Shown here: one piece after another, positions 45,998-55,762 of the stretch
Layout of the letters: each line of letters opens with the position of its first letter
How positions within the stretch are numbered: position 1 is the first letter of the stretch
Assembly: GCA_951799405.1 (NCBI GenBank)
Contig: OX637350.1
Location: forward strand, 7,177,852-7,241,851
Reading direction: 5' to 3'
Length of the DNA: 64,000 bases
Origin: Agapetus fuscipes
Taxonomy: Eukaryota > Arthropoda > Insecta > Trichoptera > Glossosomatidae
Notes under the pieces: model-generated
What the model was told of the DNA's origin: nothing
Databases searched by the model: none
What the model saw: only the letters and a program-made list of their open reading frames with translations
Position numbers and translations under genes: made by a program

Positions 45998-48900
45998 GTA
46001 AGAGCCTTTTCACACAGGACGAATCAGCTCATTCAAGTACATTTGAGTATAATATCCCTCGGCTGTGTGACGTCACCCATAGGAAATAAAAATGGATACT
46101 CCCGATAATCAGAGATTTTGCCAAGTATACAGCACTGTGAGCCGGTACATACTTTTGTAGGAAAGTGAATTAAATGTGAGTTTAAGTGATTTTTCAGCTT
46201 ATTTTATATATTTCAATATTGATGTTCTTTGGTAACTTTACATGAGCTCGTATGCCCATTCCACAGAACACTTCCAAGGTTCTCTGACCGTGCTGACGTA
46301 GCTTGGGAAGATGGAAAAGGAAAATTGAACCGCAACAAATCTCTGCAAGTTTTGCAGCCTTACCTGTAAAAAGGGCTAGCGTTAGTACAAGTATAACATT
46401 TTTCACAATATTTGTGGTCAGCTTATTATCAACTCGAATTGTTAATTAGTCGTTAGTTAGCTATAAACACGATCACATCAATCATATTTATGTAATGTAA
46501 TCATTTTTTGTAAGATACATAAATTATTTTGCAAAAAAACAACAATTTCATTCACAAGCCAATTACCTACATACCTTTATGTATATTAAAGGTACATATT
46601 ATGTGCATTGTATGTACACAAGAAAATAATGAGAAATATAAGTGGATAATCAAACCGTACCCATTCAGATGTTTTATTATTCAAACGATCATCGACGTTA
46701 ACCTTGTTTCATAGAGAGCAATATCTCTTTACCTATGTACAATGTATGCACGTAGGTTACATGGGTGCTTACTTACCTCACAAGAGTCATAAGCAAAATA
46801 TTATGATGACCTGTGCTGCTTCCAGCTAGCCCTTTACAATCACCAACATGATTATGGTGATTGGTGTAAACAGATTAATTGTGATGTCATTTGAGCACTA
46901 AATTATTTTATAAATAAACATTGCACAAGACCGGTACAAACAGCATTTATTTATGTAATTGAAAAGTTTATACTTCACCAAGATTTTCACGAAAAGAGAT
47001 CCATAAAATATTTTAATGAATGGAGCCCGCACATTGAAATTGGGAACCAAATGTGACATCACTTGACCGGGTTGCTAGGCACTTTTAATCGATCAAATGG
47101 TTGCTGAGAACCTTGGTTGCGAATCTGACCACCACTATCCTGTTATAATAAAATGATAATGCTAGTATTACAATAATACGTAAAATGCCCTAAAATAAGT
47201 AGTACCTGTGATTATCTGGAATCCATATCCTATTTTATTTACTTGTGAAGTTATAGGTACCCACGGTACACCCGAGAAAAAATGGACTTCATTTAAATCC
47301 AGTCTTTGCAGTGACTTTGAGTGACTCCTGTTTTTGAGCTGTTCCAAAATTATTTTTTGATTCTCCTGCTTTGTCTTCTTTCAGTTCCTCAAGGATTTCT
47401 CGTGTACAGTCCGAGCTGCAAAATTCCCGACATAGATCCACGGGCTAAAGATGCTATGAAGGCATTTGACAAAAAAGTGTACGTCTCTTGTTCAAGTGGA
47501 AAGCCCTTCACCTACGTCACCAATGATGAGTTTGGCAATGGAGTCTTACAACTCAACGCAGCGATCTACAAACAACACAATTCCAAAGATGAGAAAACTG
47601 CATGTTGTTATTCCAACATCACTAGATCAGAAGACCCGAACTTTGCTGATGCTAAGATTGTGTGAGTACTTTTAAATCTCAATCAATTATCAATATCTTT
47701 ATTATTAAGCTGTCAACGAAATGAGTAAATTTTTCATTCGTCTCTGTTTTCAGCAAATCTCCTTGTACTCCATTTGACGGTCCAGTTCCACTCAGCGATA
47801 CAGAGGAATTCATTTACACCAAATGCATCATTCAAAGCAACAAACGGAAGTCTTTTAAAAAGGTATTCGAAGATGGGCACACCAACGTCCAACCATCAGA
47901 GGTTGTGAAAAAAAGGTTGGATAAATTTAGAGGAAACTTTACAAAGAAAACATGGAACGTGTTAATGGTTGGAATAGACACGTTATCAAGAATCAACCTT
48001 GCAAGAGCAATGCCACACACGCACAATTTTTTAAAACAAAATAATTGGCTTGATTTTCAAGGTTACAATAAGGTGAGAATCTGTTCTTTACTCGGATTTT
48101 TTACGGTTGTGCGTATACTTGTATAAGACTAAATAACCGCATTGTGGTTTAATTTGTTTGCTTGATTTTCTAGATGGATGACAACACTTACCCTAACCTC
48201 ATGGCTTTTCTCACTGGTCGGAACCAAAGCAGTGCAAGGAAACGGTGCGATGGTAGCGGCATGAACTCTCCTGATAACTGCGACTTCATGTGGAAGCAAT
48301 ATGAAAATGTGGGATACGTGAGTGCTTACGGAGAAGACTACGTAGGAATCGATACATTTGGAAAACCTCTACACAAGGGATTCGTTCAGCCGCCCACCGA
48401 CCATTACTTACGACCTTTATTTATGGCGTTGGAAAAAAACACAAAGAAATCAAACGGAGATAAAGTTTACTGCTCGGGCCAAACTACTTCAGGAGAACAG
48501 CTTTTCAATTACGCTCTGAATTTTGTAAAGAAATACGAAAGCTCGCCATTTTTTGGTTTCTTTTGGACCAACACTTTCAGCCACGATGATGTCAGTTCAC
48601 CATCTAGTATGGATAATAGAGTTACTGATTTTTTTGAATCGTTAAAAAAGTCTGGAGCATTAAATACGACGATTGTGATGTTCATTAGTGACCATGGCCT
48701 TCGATTTGGGAAAATTCGTTCATTGCTGACGGGTTATTATGAAGAGCGACTTCCTTCGCTGTTCATTTGGCTCCCCACACCTTTCAGAGAAACCTACCCA
48801 GAAGCATTTCATGGAATGCATACTAACACAAAACGCTTGACTACTCCTTATGATGTGTTTATGACGCTGCAGGATATTCTTTATTTATCAGGCAGAAGAA

Positions 48901-49406
48901 TTAAGTTAGAACCTAGTGAAGGCTGTCCGAATTGCCAAAGTTTGTTTCGACCTGTTCCATGGAACAGATCTTGTGAAGAGGCGGCGCTATCTCCCCACTG
49001 GTGCTCGTGTAACCTGTTGGAAGAATTGCCCCTCGACCATAAAGTGGCCAATAGTGCAGTTAAGTTTGTTCTAGATATTGAAATCGAAAAGACATTGAGT
49101 GTTGTGAATACGGCTACATGTCGGATTTGTGCCAAATTGAACTTGAATAAAATTATCCACCTGTATCTTTATAAGCATTCGCAAAAGGACGACAGCTTTG
49201 ACGATTATTTGTCTGTCTTCTCTACGACTCCAGGCGCAATGGTGTTCGAAGCAACTGTCCGTCATCACAAAAACGCGACCTTCGAAATTCAAGGAATTGT
49301 GAGCAGGCTGACAGCGTACAAAGGAAAAGGTGGATGTGTCAAGACAGCTCATTTGAAAAAGTACTGCTTTTGTGTAGAAAAGTGTCACAAGAAACACAAT
49401 AAATGA
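45833..49406 (+). CDS. DUF229 family protein (alkaline phosphatase/sulfatase superfamily), 5' end in gap
   Basis: Model: 45833-45997, 47385-47661, 47754-48072, 48174-49406 (TGA), with phases 1, 2 and 0 agreeing at each junction; about 664 codons are visible. Right after the gap a hydrophobic segment (AGALAALLLLPSLYLL) looks like a type II signal anchor, so the catalytic part should face the secretory lumen or outside. Family landmarks: YSPSCKIPDIDP, CCYSNITR, LMVGIDTLSR (Asp at 47977 and the following Thr being metal ligand and nucleophile candidates), MPHTHNFL, GYNK-MDDNTYPNLMAFLTG, SDHGLRFG (Asp 48690, His 48693, metal ligands) and HGMHTNTKRLTTPYDVF. These are typical of insect DUF229 proteins; their substrate is unknown to me. 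The start codon is lost in the gap. Confidence 0.85.
46195..46440 (-). repeat. Possible decayed family A copy
   Basis: Only ATATTTGTGGTCAGC, CTTATTATCAACTCG and a middle CTTACCTGTAAAAAGG recall family A. Weak. Confidence 0.3.
47385..47661 (+). CDS. DUF229 gene, exon 2
   Basis: Acceptor TTGTCTTCTTTCAG, donor GTGAGT at 47662. Encodes IPQGFLVYSPSCKIPDIDPR, KVYVSCSSGKPFTYV and KTACCYSNITR, the N-terminal cysteine-containing region of the family. Confidence 0.85.
47754..48072 (+). CDS. DUF229 gene, exon 3 (start of catalytic domain)
   Basis: Acceptor CTGTTTTCAG, donor GTGAGA at 48073, ends phase 0. Encodes KSPCTPFDGPVPLSDTEEF, the RGNFTKKTWNVLMVGIDTLS core strand with the active-site Asp/Thr, and ends LDFQGYNK. 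Confidence 0.85.
48174..49406 (+). CDS. DUF229 gene, last exon
   Basis: Acceptor TTGATTTTCTAG, then MDDNTYPNLMAFLTGRN. The exon carries the metal-binding SDHG, the His-containing HGMHTNTK motif, a Cys-rich C-terminal part (CPNCQSLFRP, CEEAALSPHWCSC, CRICAKL) and ends CVEKCHKKHNK with TGA at 49404-49406. The ATG at 48174 is internal, not the gene start. Confidence 0.9.
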   Translation: MDDNTYPNLMAFLTGRNQSSARKRCDGSGMNSPDNCDFMWKQYENVGYVSAYGEDYVGIDTFGKPLHKGFVQPPTDHYLRPLFMALEKNTKKSNGDKVYCSGQTTSGEQLFNYALNFVKKYESSPFFGFFWTNTFSHDDVSSPSSMDNRVTDFFESLKKSGALNTTIVMFISDHGLRFGKIRSLLTGYYEERLPSLFIWLPTPFRETYPEAFHGMHTNTKRLTTPYDVFMTLQDILYLSGRRIKLEPSEGCPNCQSLFRPVPWNRSCEEAALSPHWCSCNLLEELPLDHKVANSAVKFVLDIEIEKTLSVVNTATCRICAKLNLNKIIHLYLYKHSQKDDSFDDYLSVFSTTPGAMVFEATVRHHKNATFEIQGIVSRLTAYKGKGGCVKTAHLKKYCFCVEKCHKKHNK

Positions 49407-49842
49407 GTAATATTGTAATAAATTCTTCTTCTTTTATGGAAGGCTGGTACCAACTGTCGTCTTATAAGACTTTCTGTAAATATATCTCATGTTTGGTACC
49501 TTAATCGTGATTACAGTAGAACTGCCAAATTCACTAGAGTAGATTTTTTATACTTAAATATTTCCATCTTATTTAATTTGAAAGTAGGTACATATTGTAT
49601 CTAATTAATTGTGAAACTATTTATTATTATAGGAACTTATTGCATTTATGTGGTTGAAACATCGATTTTATTTACTTTCCTTATCATTAATTCCATGAAA
49701 AACATAAAGTTACCATGTTATGTAAATATCTGACTAGTTTTTTTAGTAAGAACATGCTTGATGATAACATAAGTTTAATTTTATTTACTTGAATGTGATA
49801 TTATATTTTCGTAGACGCATGTAGCAAATTTATTTTTAGGAA

Positions 49843-49848
49843 AATAAA
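49843..49848 (+). terminator. Candidate polyadenylation signal of the DUF229 gene
   Basis: AATAAA 437 bp after the stop, with the perfect hairpin 49857-49944 starting eight bases later. An earlier AATAAA at 49417-49422 is an alternative. Confidence 0.45.
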
Positions 49849-49856
49849 AGACTATT

Positions 49857-49944
49857 GAATTGTTTTTGTGTTTTTTCGGGTTAGACCATGGTCTATTAGA
49901 CCATGGTCTACATGGTCTAACCCGAAAAAACACAAAAACAATTC
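49857..49944. repeat. Perfect 34-bp inverted repeat (hairpin)
   Basis: Arms 49857-49890 and 49911-49944 are exact reverse complements (GAATTGTTTTTGTGTTTTTT then CGGGTTAGACCATG). The 20-base centre is itself partly palindromic (TAGACCATGGTCTA). Zero mismatches indicates a recent origin or constraint. Confidence 0.95.
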
Positions 49945-50248
49945 AGTAGTTAATACCGACCATGAAAGTGTTAGTGAAAGTTTAAAACTTTATTTAAAAG
50001 ACTATCTTTAATAAAATGTAATTAGGTAGTTATTAGTCATGTGAAAGTTACAAGTAGAGTCTTTAGGTTTTTATAGCTTTTTTATTAGATATCACTATGA
50101 CCTGGGTCAATATATAAATTCTAAAATTCTAGAAAAAACCTATTTAATTTTTAATAGGTCTATGAAACTGAACCCATGCCCATAAAAAAAATAGTAAGTA
50201 AGTTACATAATAATTTGGTTATTAATATCTCAAATTCTGAGTATGTAT

Positions 50249-50764
50249 TGTTACGAAATTAGGGTTCAATTGTCTTCAAATTAAAAATACACAGGTCTTC
50301 TTCAATAGTTATTTATTTTACACAGTTACAAAATTTATTTTCACACTACTTTCTCGATTATTCCACTTGGTTTTGGTTCACTGATCAGATGACTTCGATG
50401 TGTTTGTAAGTCTCTATGATACTGGCCCGCTCTGCAGGCCATTTGCACCTTTATACTCTTCAGAGCAGTATGATCCAGAACTAAAGTCGCCAGACGGTTC
50501 CAGAGTAATTATTACTTCTCGATGTTTCACGTACTACCTAGACACAACCAAAATCCTACCTACCAATGCAATACAGTATTCCTATAATTATAACAAATAC
50601 CTACTTAGCCTAGAGAATTCTACACTTATACATAATTATCGATCTTACCTACCAATACTTTTGAGGATTCTTATAACTATAATTATCCATACTTATTTCA
50701 ATATTTATATTTACATAACACTATAACTACCCATACTTATTTCAATATTTATATTTACATAACA
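50249..50764 (-). repeat. 3' LTR (left copy)
   Basis: TGTTACGAAATTAGGG at one end, TTTACATAACA at the other. Minus-strand signals: TATAAAGG (50448-50455) and AATAAA (50312-50317), spaced as TATA and polyadenylation signals would be. A block of about 43 bp (CCATACTTATTTCAATATTT and following) is duplicated in tandem near 50680-50764. The 108-codon plus-strand frame inside is a chance frame present in both LTRs. Confidence 0.95.
50312..50317 (-). terminator. Polyadenylation signal in the 3' LTR
   Basis: AATAAA on the minus strand, about 130 bp downstream of the LTR TATA box and 63 bp from the LTR end, a usual R/U5 position. Confidence 0.6.
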
Positions 50765-50777
50765 CTACCCCCCACCT
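50765..50777 (-). promoter_or_regulatory. Polypurine tract overlapping the gag stop
   Basis: Minus strand AGGTGGGGGGTAG abuts the 3' LTR. The same bases encode Gly-Gly-Gly and the TAG stop of gag (50765-50767), so coding and priming functions share sequence. Confidence 0.8.
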
Positions 50778-52990
50778 AGACTGTTTCGTCCCGGAACAGT
50801 CTTGACTCTGTGTAGGTAGGGGCATGCTGATCCACGTCGACACCCTGTGGTCAGGAAGAAGTGGCAGTCCACGGATTTCTCCCCACTGGCTCTCGGCTGC
50901 GCTTGCTCGCAGCACACCATGACGCTGATGCCGACTCCCGAGAACACTGCTTCAATCATACTCCGGATTATCCGCCAGTCTCGATTAGCGCGGCCGCCAC
51001 CCATCTTCGGTATTGCCAGACGCGCCTGCTGGTCCTCCAACATGTAGTCACGCAGCTCAACAAGGCCGTCCCACAATGCCTTGTAGTCCTCTTCCAGGTT
51101 GCTGGAATCCGGGACAACCAGGCAGTATGCTTGTTGACGCCCCTTCGGTAGTCTCAGAGCTCTTCCTTGCGGGCTGCTCGAGGGTTGCGGTTCTCCGAAT
51201 TTGTATCGGAAGACCCGTGCAATTCCTCTAGACATATCTAGATCTTCCGGTACACTGCATGCCAGTGTGTGGTCCCCAGTGACCTCAAATAAGTCCTTGT
51301 GGACTTCTGTGGTCACCCCATGGCGAATCTTCTGTCCCTCTTGCACCTTGCTCCAGAACGTCTCAAACAGGGGCGCTTCTTTGGATGCGACGCATTTTTG
51401 TACTCTCTGGGCGGGCTGGTCATTGTTTGACCACTTTGCTCTTTGAGTTGGCCGGTGGTTATCCTTCATTCGAGCTCCCGCCTCCTTGGTGTTGCTGATC
51501 TTGGACTCCAGGTTGGCGATGGTGTCCTTCGTCCTGGGCCCCTGCCCAGCTTCCAGCTGCTGGAGCTTAGTCTTAAGCCCCTTGTTCTGTCTCTCCAGGC
51601 TCAGCACAGTCTCGTGCAACTCGTCCCTCTCGGCCTCCGCTGTTCGCCGGACCCTTTCACTGCTGGCCAAGTTCTTCGTCAGCTGCCTGTTCTCCGTCTC
51701 CATGACTTTGACCTTTCTCTCGGCATCCTGGAGCTGTTTCCTCAGCCGTTTGTTCATCTCCATGGTGGTCTCTACATCCTTGCGGTCGTCTTCCAATTTC
51801 TCCGGTCCTTGAGACTTTGGGCACCTCGCGCTCAGGTGTCCTTGCTGGCCACACGTCCAGCAGTGCGCCTTCTGTCTCGTTGGCTCAAGTTGCTGCAGCA
51901 CTTTTTCTATTATTTCCTCGGTTGTAGGTAGTTTGACCTCCTCTGCCTTGATTGCACAAACCCTGGCGTGGCCCCTGATGGACTGTTTGACAGCCTCAAA
52001 TTCGAGAGCTCGGCTTAGCGCCTCGTTCAACGTCTTCGGAAGAGCCAGCTTCACTGCTTGCTGCGTCTCCCATTCTCTCAATCCGTTCAGGAACTTGTCC
52101 ACTGCCAAGCTCTCGCAGATGTCATCAGGGAATGTCGGGTAAGCGTCTCGTACTAGGTGGACGATGTCCATTTCAAACTCCTGGAGGCTCTCGTTGGGCT
52201 TCTGCACCCTTGTGTTCAGCTGCGACTTGTACAGCTGCTCCAGGCACTTGTGGCCATAGCGCATATCCAAGCGCTGCTTCAGCTGCCCAAAGTCACCACG
52301 GTTGTCCAGGGGTATGGCCTGCAGAACCCTGAGAGCGTCTCCTCGGAGCGACAGGCTGAGAACCGAAGCCTTCTTCTGCTGGCTCCAGGCTCCCATCATG
52401 GCAGCCGTTTCAAAGAGGGTCAAATACTCCTCCCACGACGTCTTCCCGTCGAAGGTCGGAAGGTTGTGCTTCGACAGCGAAGGGTCGTCATCCCCTCTAG
52501 TGACCCTGGTTGGAGTTGAGCATCCCTGGTCGGTCTCGTCGTGAAGGCCGTCTTTGGGGGATATTCTGGTGGACTCCATCTGGCACTTGTCAGCCAGCTC
52601 GGCACGCAGACGATCCTCCAGGCTTGCCACACGGGCCTCAATCTCCGACATTGCTCGCGAGCTTTCTGCCACTTTCTTCTCCAGCCCGGCTAGGTTGCTG
52701 GTCATCTTCTCCTCCATGGTTGCCAGGTCCTCCTTCAGGGTCTTGGCGTTGTCAGCCATCTCCACTTTCAGTCCTGTCAGGTTACTGTTGATGCTGAGGT
52801 TCAGTTCCTCAAGGGCGCGGTCTCCCCCAGATGCCATGACAAAGTATGCCGGGTCTTCGCCTGACTGTTCTAGAGCTTCCATGAGGCGTGCTTGTAAGGC
52901 CGCCTTCCCTCCTGAGGTCTCCAGGTCCCTTTCCAGAAGCTCATTCTTAAGCTCAGTGACTTTGAGGTCCTTGATGTTCACCTTAGCCAT
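50765..52990 (-). CDS. Gag polyprotein with SAP, Gag, CCHC and CCCH modules
   Basis: 741 residues, ATG at 52990-52988, TAG at 50767-50765. Residues about 5-40 form a SAP-like helix pair (IKDLKVTELKNELLERDLET). About 58-135 is a coiled coil. About 175-335 is a Gypsy-type Gag domain (SWEEYLTLFETAAMMGAW, LRGDALRVLQAI, LYKSQLNTRVQKPNESLQEF). About 376-389 is a zinc knuckle CWTCGQQGHLSARC (C-x2-C-x4-H-x4-C). About 395-490 is a second coiled coil. About 708-728 holds a CCCH-type finger, CHFFLTTGCRRGSACPYLH. The frame is fully intact, in line with the identical LTRs. It forms the capsid for element RNA; the SAP and CCCH modules suggest extra nucleic-acid binding (inference). Confidence 0.93.
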   Translation of the reverse strand: MAKVNIKDLKVTELKNELLERDLETSGGKAALQARLMEALEQSGEDPAYFVMASGGDRALEELNLSINSNLTGLKVEMADNAKTLKEDLATMEEKMTSNLAGLEKKVAESSRAMSEIEARVASLEDRLRAELADKCQMESTRISPKDGLHDETDQGCSTPTRVTRGDDDPSLSKHNLPTFDGKTSWEEYLTLFETAAMMGAWSQQKKASVLSLSLRGDALRVLQAIPLDNRGDFGQLKQRLDMRYGHKCLEQLYKSQLNTRVQKPNESLQEFEMDIVHLVRDAYPTFPDDICESLAVDKFLNGLREWETQQAVKLALPKTLNEALSRALEFEAVKQSIRGHARVCAIKAEEVKLPTTEEIIEKVLQQLEPTRQKAHCWTCGQQGHLSARCPKSQGPEKLEDDRKDVETTMEMNKRLRKQLQDAERKVKVMETENRQLTKNLASSERVRRTAEAERDELHETVLSLERQNKGLKTKLQQLEAGQGPRTKDTIANLESKISNTKEAGARMKDNHRPTQRAKWSNNDQPAQRVQKCVASKEAPLFETFWSKVQEGQKIRHGVTTEVHKDLFEVTGDHTLACSVPEDLDMSRGIARVFRYKFGEPQPSSSPQGRALRLPKGRQQAYCLVVPDSSNLEEDYKALWDGLVELRDYMLEDQQARLAIPKMGGGRANRDWRIIRSMIEAVFSGVGISVMVCCEQAQPRASGEKSVDCHFFLTTGCRRGSACPYLHRVKTVPGRNSLGGG

Positions 52991-53672
52991 TTTTTTTATT
53001 CAAAATTTACGTCAAAACAAAAATATTTTCAAATTTATTTAATACAAGTTTTGAGTTTTATATATATAGCTGTTTTGAATACGTACTTTAGCAAAAATAA
53101 TAATTTGTCTGATTACACTGATTGGTAGGTAGGTACTGTCTTTTAATATTTATTTTTAATTCACCAATATTTTTAACATAATAATGTCTGATAGTACATA
53201 ATTATTTATTTCGTCTCAAGTCTTTCAAACACACCGGTAGGTACTCAATGTACATTCACACACTTGTAAACAAAGGATAGTTATTCAAAAACTTTTTCTC
53301 GATGAATCTGGAACGTTCTTTTGTAATATTTTTCAAGATTTTTATTTATTTATTTTATTTTTTTAATCACACACAATAATAAAAAACTATGGTCCAATTT
53401 GATGACTTTCTCAATGCGGTAAAATAGTCATTATGTTATGTCCAGAATTATGTCCAGAATTATGTTCCATATGATGTTCCAGAATTTATAAGCAACTTGC
53501 TTTTGCGTCTTTTCTTTTAACAAAAATTTATTTAAACACTTGTTTTCACAAAAGTCAGTTCACACAAAGTTCAATTTGAATAAAGTTCATTTTAACACTT
53601 ATTTAATTTATTTTATTTATTTTTAGACAGAAGATCTTAATTTTTCTTGACAATTCCGCACCTGACGCCAAT
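52991..53672 (-). other. Leader between 5' LTR and gag start
   Basis: About 680 bp of AT-rich non-coding sequence, long for a Gypsy-type leader. It probably holds the packaging signal. No open frame is supported. Confidence 0.6.
53653..53670 (-). promoter_or_regulatory. Primer-binding site
   Basis: Minus strand, two bases after the 5' LTR: TGGCGTCAGGTGCGGAAT. It starts TGG, as required to pair with a tRNA CCA end. The tRNA species is not identified. Confidence 0.75.
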
Positions 53673-54188
53673 TGTTACGAAATTAGGGTTCAATTGTCTT
53701 CAAATTAAAAATACACAGGTCTTCTTCAATAGTTATTTATTTTACACAGTTACAAAATTTATTTTCACACTACTTTCTCGATTATTCCACTTGGTTTTGG
53801 TTCACTGATCAGATGACTTCGATGTGTTTGTAAGTCTCTATGATACTGGCCCGCTCTGCAGGCCATTTGCACCTTTATACTCTTCAGAGCAGTATGATCC
53901 AGAACTAAAGTCGCCAGACGGTTCCAGAGTAATTATTACTTCTCGATGTTTCACGTACTACCTAGACACAACCAAAATCCTACCTACCAATGCAATACAG
54001 TATTCCTATAATTATAACAAATACCTACTTAGCCTAGAGAATTCTACACTTATACATAATTATCGATCTTACCTACCAATACTTTTGAGGATTCTTATAA
54101 CTATAATTATCCATACTTATTTCAATATTTATATTTACATAACACTATAACTACCCATACTTATTTCAATATTTATATTTACATAACA
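53673..54188 (-). repeat. 5' LTR (right copy)
   Basis: Reads as identical to 50249-50764 by direct comparison, with offset 3,424. As the upstream LTR for the minus-strand gag it supplies the promoter; the TATAAAGG box is at 53872-53879. Confidence 0.95.
53872..53879 (-). promoter_or_regulatory. TATA box in the 5' LTR
   Basis: TATAAAGG on the minus strand inside the LTR. Transcription would start about 25-30 bases further in the minus direction. Confidence 0.55.
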
Positions 54189-54681
54189 GTATGATTAATG
54201 ATTATGTACAATTTTGTTAATATAAACCTACTGATAGGTATTTAATCAAAATTTAAAAATTTAAAAAAATACCTTAACCAGTAATAGAATAAAATACCAG
54301 AAAAAATACCCCTGGTGTAGAAATAATCTGTTTAATGAAATAATTTATGATTTTATACAATGAAGGTAGTAAAAAGTGGTGCCTATGAAAGCTTCAGCAT
54401 TACTGTAACTACCTGCATAACCCCACGATCATTGTGTTGATAGCAATGAACCTACCGTCCAGATTGTCTACAAAATTAAATCAAAACATGGACTACCATA
54501 AGAACTTTATTTTTTACAGACATTGTTTTATTATCATATGTTTTCATTATTCAATGAATGCCGAAACAGACGAAGATACATAGTAGAGTGTCCAAGCTTA
54601 TGAAGACAAGAAACAATAAATTGTTCTTTTTACACCATAAAAAAATAGCATATCACTCATCGACTATCACTGTCTGAACGG

Positions 54682-55762
54682 CCTATAGCTAGGGACTGGA
54701 AAATTTCGCGATCGCGATAAAACGAATTTATTCGCGAATTTTGATGTTTTTACGCGAATAACGCGAAATTTGAGGTTTTACGCAAATATCGCGAATTTTC
54801 GTACTTTTGGTAGAAATTGTGCGAAAAAGTTGTTATGTGTCGCTTCTGCAACGCAACTATTTTGTGGGAAAGAAAAGATTCCTGTGAAAACCCTTTGCAA
54901 GGTGCAAAGCACAGGAAAAATGGTCGGTGTTATAGCCGAGGGGGCCAAGTGGGCTGATCTTTCAACGTTAAAACACGCTAGAACGCTAGACGCGGGGTTC
55001 GATCCCCGCCTGGGTCATTTGCCCATAAATTTGACTCTGGTTCAACAAATGTAATTGGGTAATTATAAATTAATAATTAATTAAAATAAACAATACTCGT
55101 AATGATTTTTCATTAATCATATTAATACCTGTTTCTGGCCAGGCAGAGTAGGTTGGTGAATTGCATTCCTATTCATAAATCTATTTTATTTAAAAAAAAA
55201 AAAAAGATAAGTAGAACTGTCCTGGACATCCAAACAGACTTGAATCGTGACATCAATGAAGGAAAATACTTCAAGGAGTGAAGCTGTTGCTGGATTAGCC
55301 AACTGGAAGAGCACAACTTGAGGCTTTCATAAAAGCCAACATCCCTCGAAAAAAATAGATAACCCTCATCTAGAGACTAAATGCACAAAAATTAAATATT
55401 TTAAAAGGATATTGCAGGGTATTCGGAGTGTCATTAAAATATTAATACTTTATTCAGTCAATGGTTTTTTGTAAGTTGTAACTCGTATTGATTCAGATGT
55501 TGTTTATTCATTGTTTTTGGAGTTACATATTGTTGTTTATATAATAAATAATTGTAAATATTAGTAATATCTATAGTTTTATAATTACATAAACCTTTAT
55601 TTCGATCAAATCAACCCTAAAAATTACACCAAATCTCCCCGTTTATCATGAAAAATAACGCGAATTTCCCGGTTTTTGATCAAAAATAACGCGAATTTCC
55701 CAAAAAAATAACGCGAATTTCGCAAAAAATAACACCACTTTTTTCCAGTCCCTACCTATAGC
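54682..55762. mobile_element. Non-autonomous hAT element with 8-bp target duplication
   Basis: The element spans 54690-55754 (1,065 bp) with inverted ends TAGGGACTGGAAAA and TTTTTTCCAGTCCCTA, flanked by exact CCTATAGC at 54682-54689 and 55755-55762. TAGGG ends plus an 8-bp duplication identify hAT. Both subterminal regions are packed with ACGCGAATTT-type motifs, likely transposase-binding repeats. No transposase frame. A family D SINE is nested at 54928-55205. Confidence 0.88.
54928..55205 (+). repeat. Family D tRNA-derived SINE nested in the hAT element
   Basis: Head ATAGCCGAGGGGGCCAAGTG (A-box region) and GGGGTTCGATCCCCGCC (B box). Then ACTCTGGTTCAACAAATG, CTGGCCAGGCAGAGTAGG, TTGCATTCCTATTCATAAAT and a poly-A tail of about 15 at 55190-55205. 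It is younger than the hAT element. Confidence 0.8.

Larger units (their letters stand above)
50249..54188 (-). mobile_element. Gag-only LTR retrotransposon (non-autonomous), recent insertion
   Basis: 3,940 bp bounded by two 516-bp LTRs (50249-50764, 53673-54188) that start TG and end CA and read as identical. The 4-bp target duplication GTAT sits at 50245-50248 and 54189-54192. In minus orientation the order is 5' LTR, primer-binding site, 680-bp leader, a 741-codon gag frame, polypurine tract, 3' LTR. No protease, reverse transcriptase, RNase H or integrase frame exists, and there is no space for one. It must rely on enzymes from another element. Gag resembles Gypsy-type Gag, and a 4-bp duplication is compatible with that. 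Confidence 0.93.

Noticed and set aside
45571..46089. Frame reading across the N gap
   Set aside because: The join is through unknown bases of arbitrary length; only the part after 45832 up to the donor at 45997 is real exon.
50400..50726. 108-codon plus-strand frame, also at 53824-54150
   Set aside because: It lies wholly inside both LTRs, is low-complexity Tyr/Ile/Leu, and is identical only because the LTRs are.
51443..51931. Long plus-strand frames opposite gag
   Set aside because: Shadows of the intact minus-strand gag; no domain and no start context.
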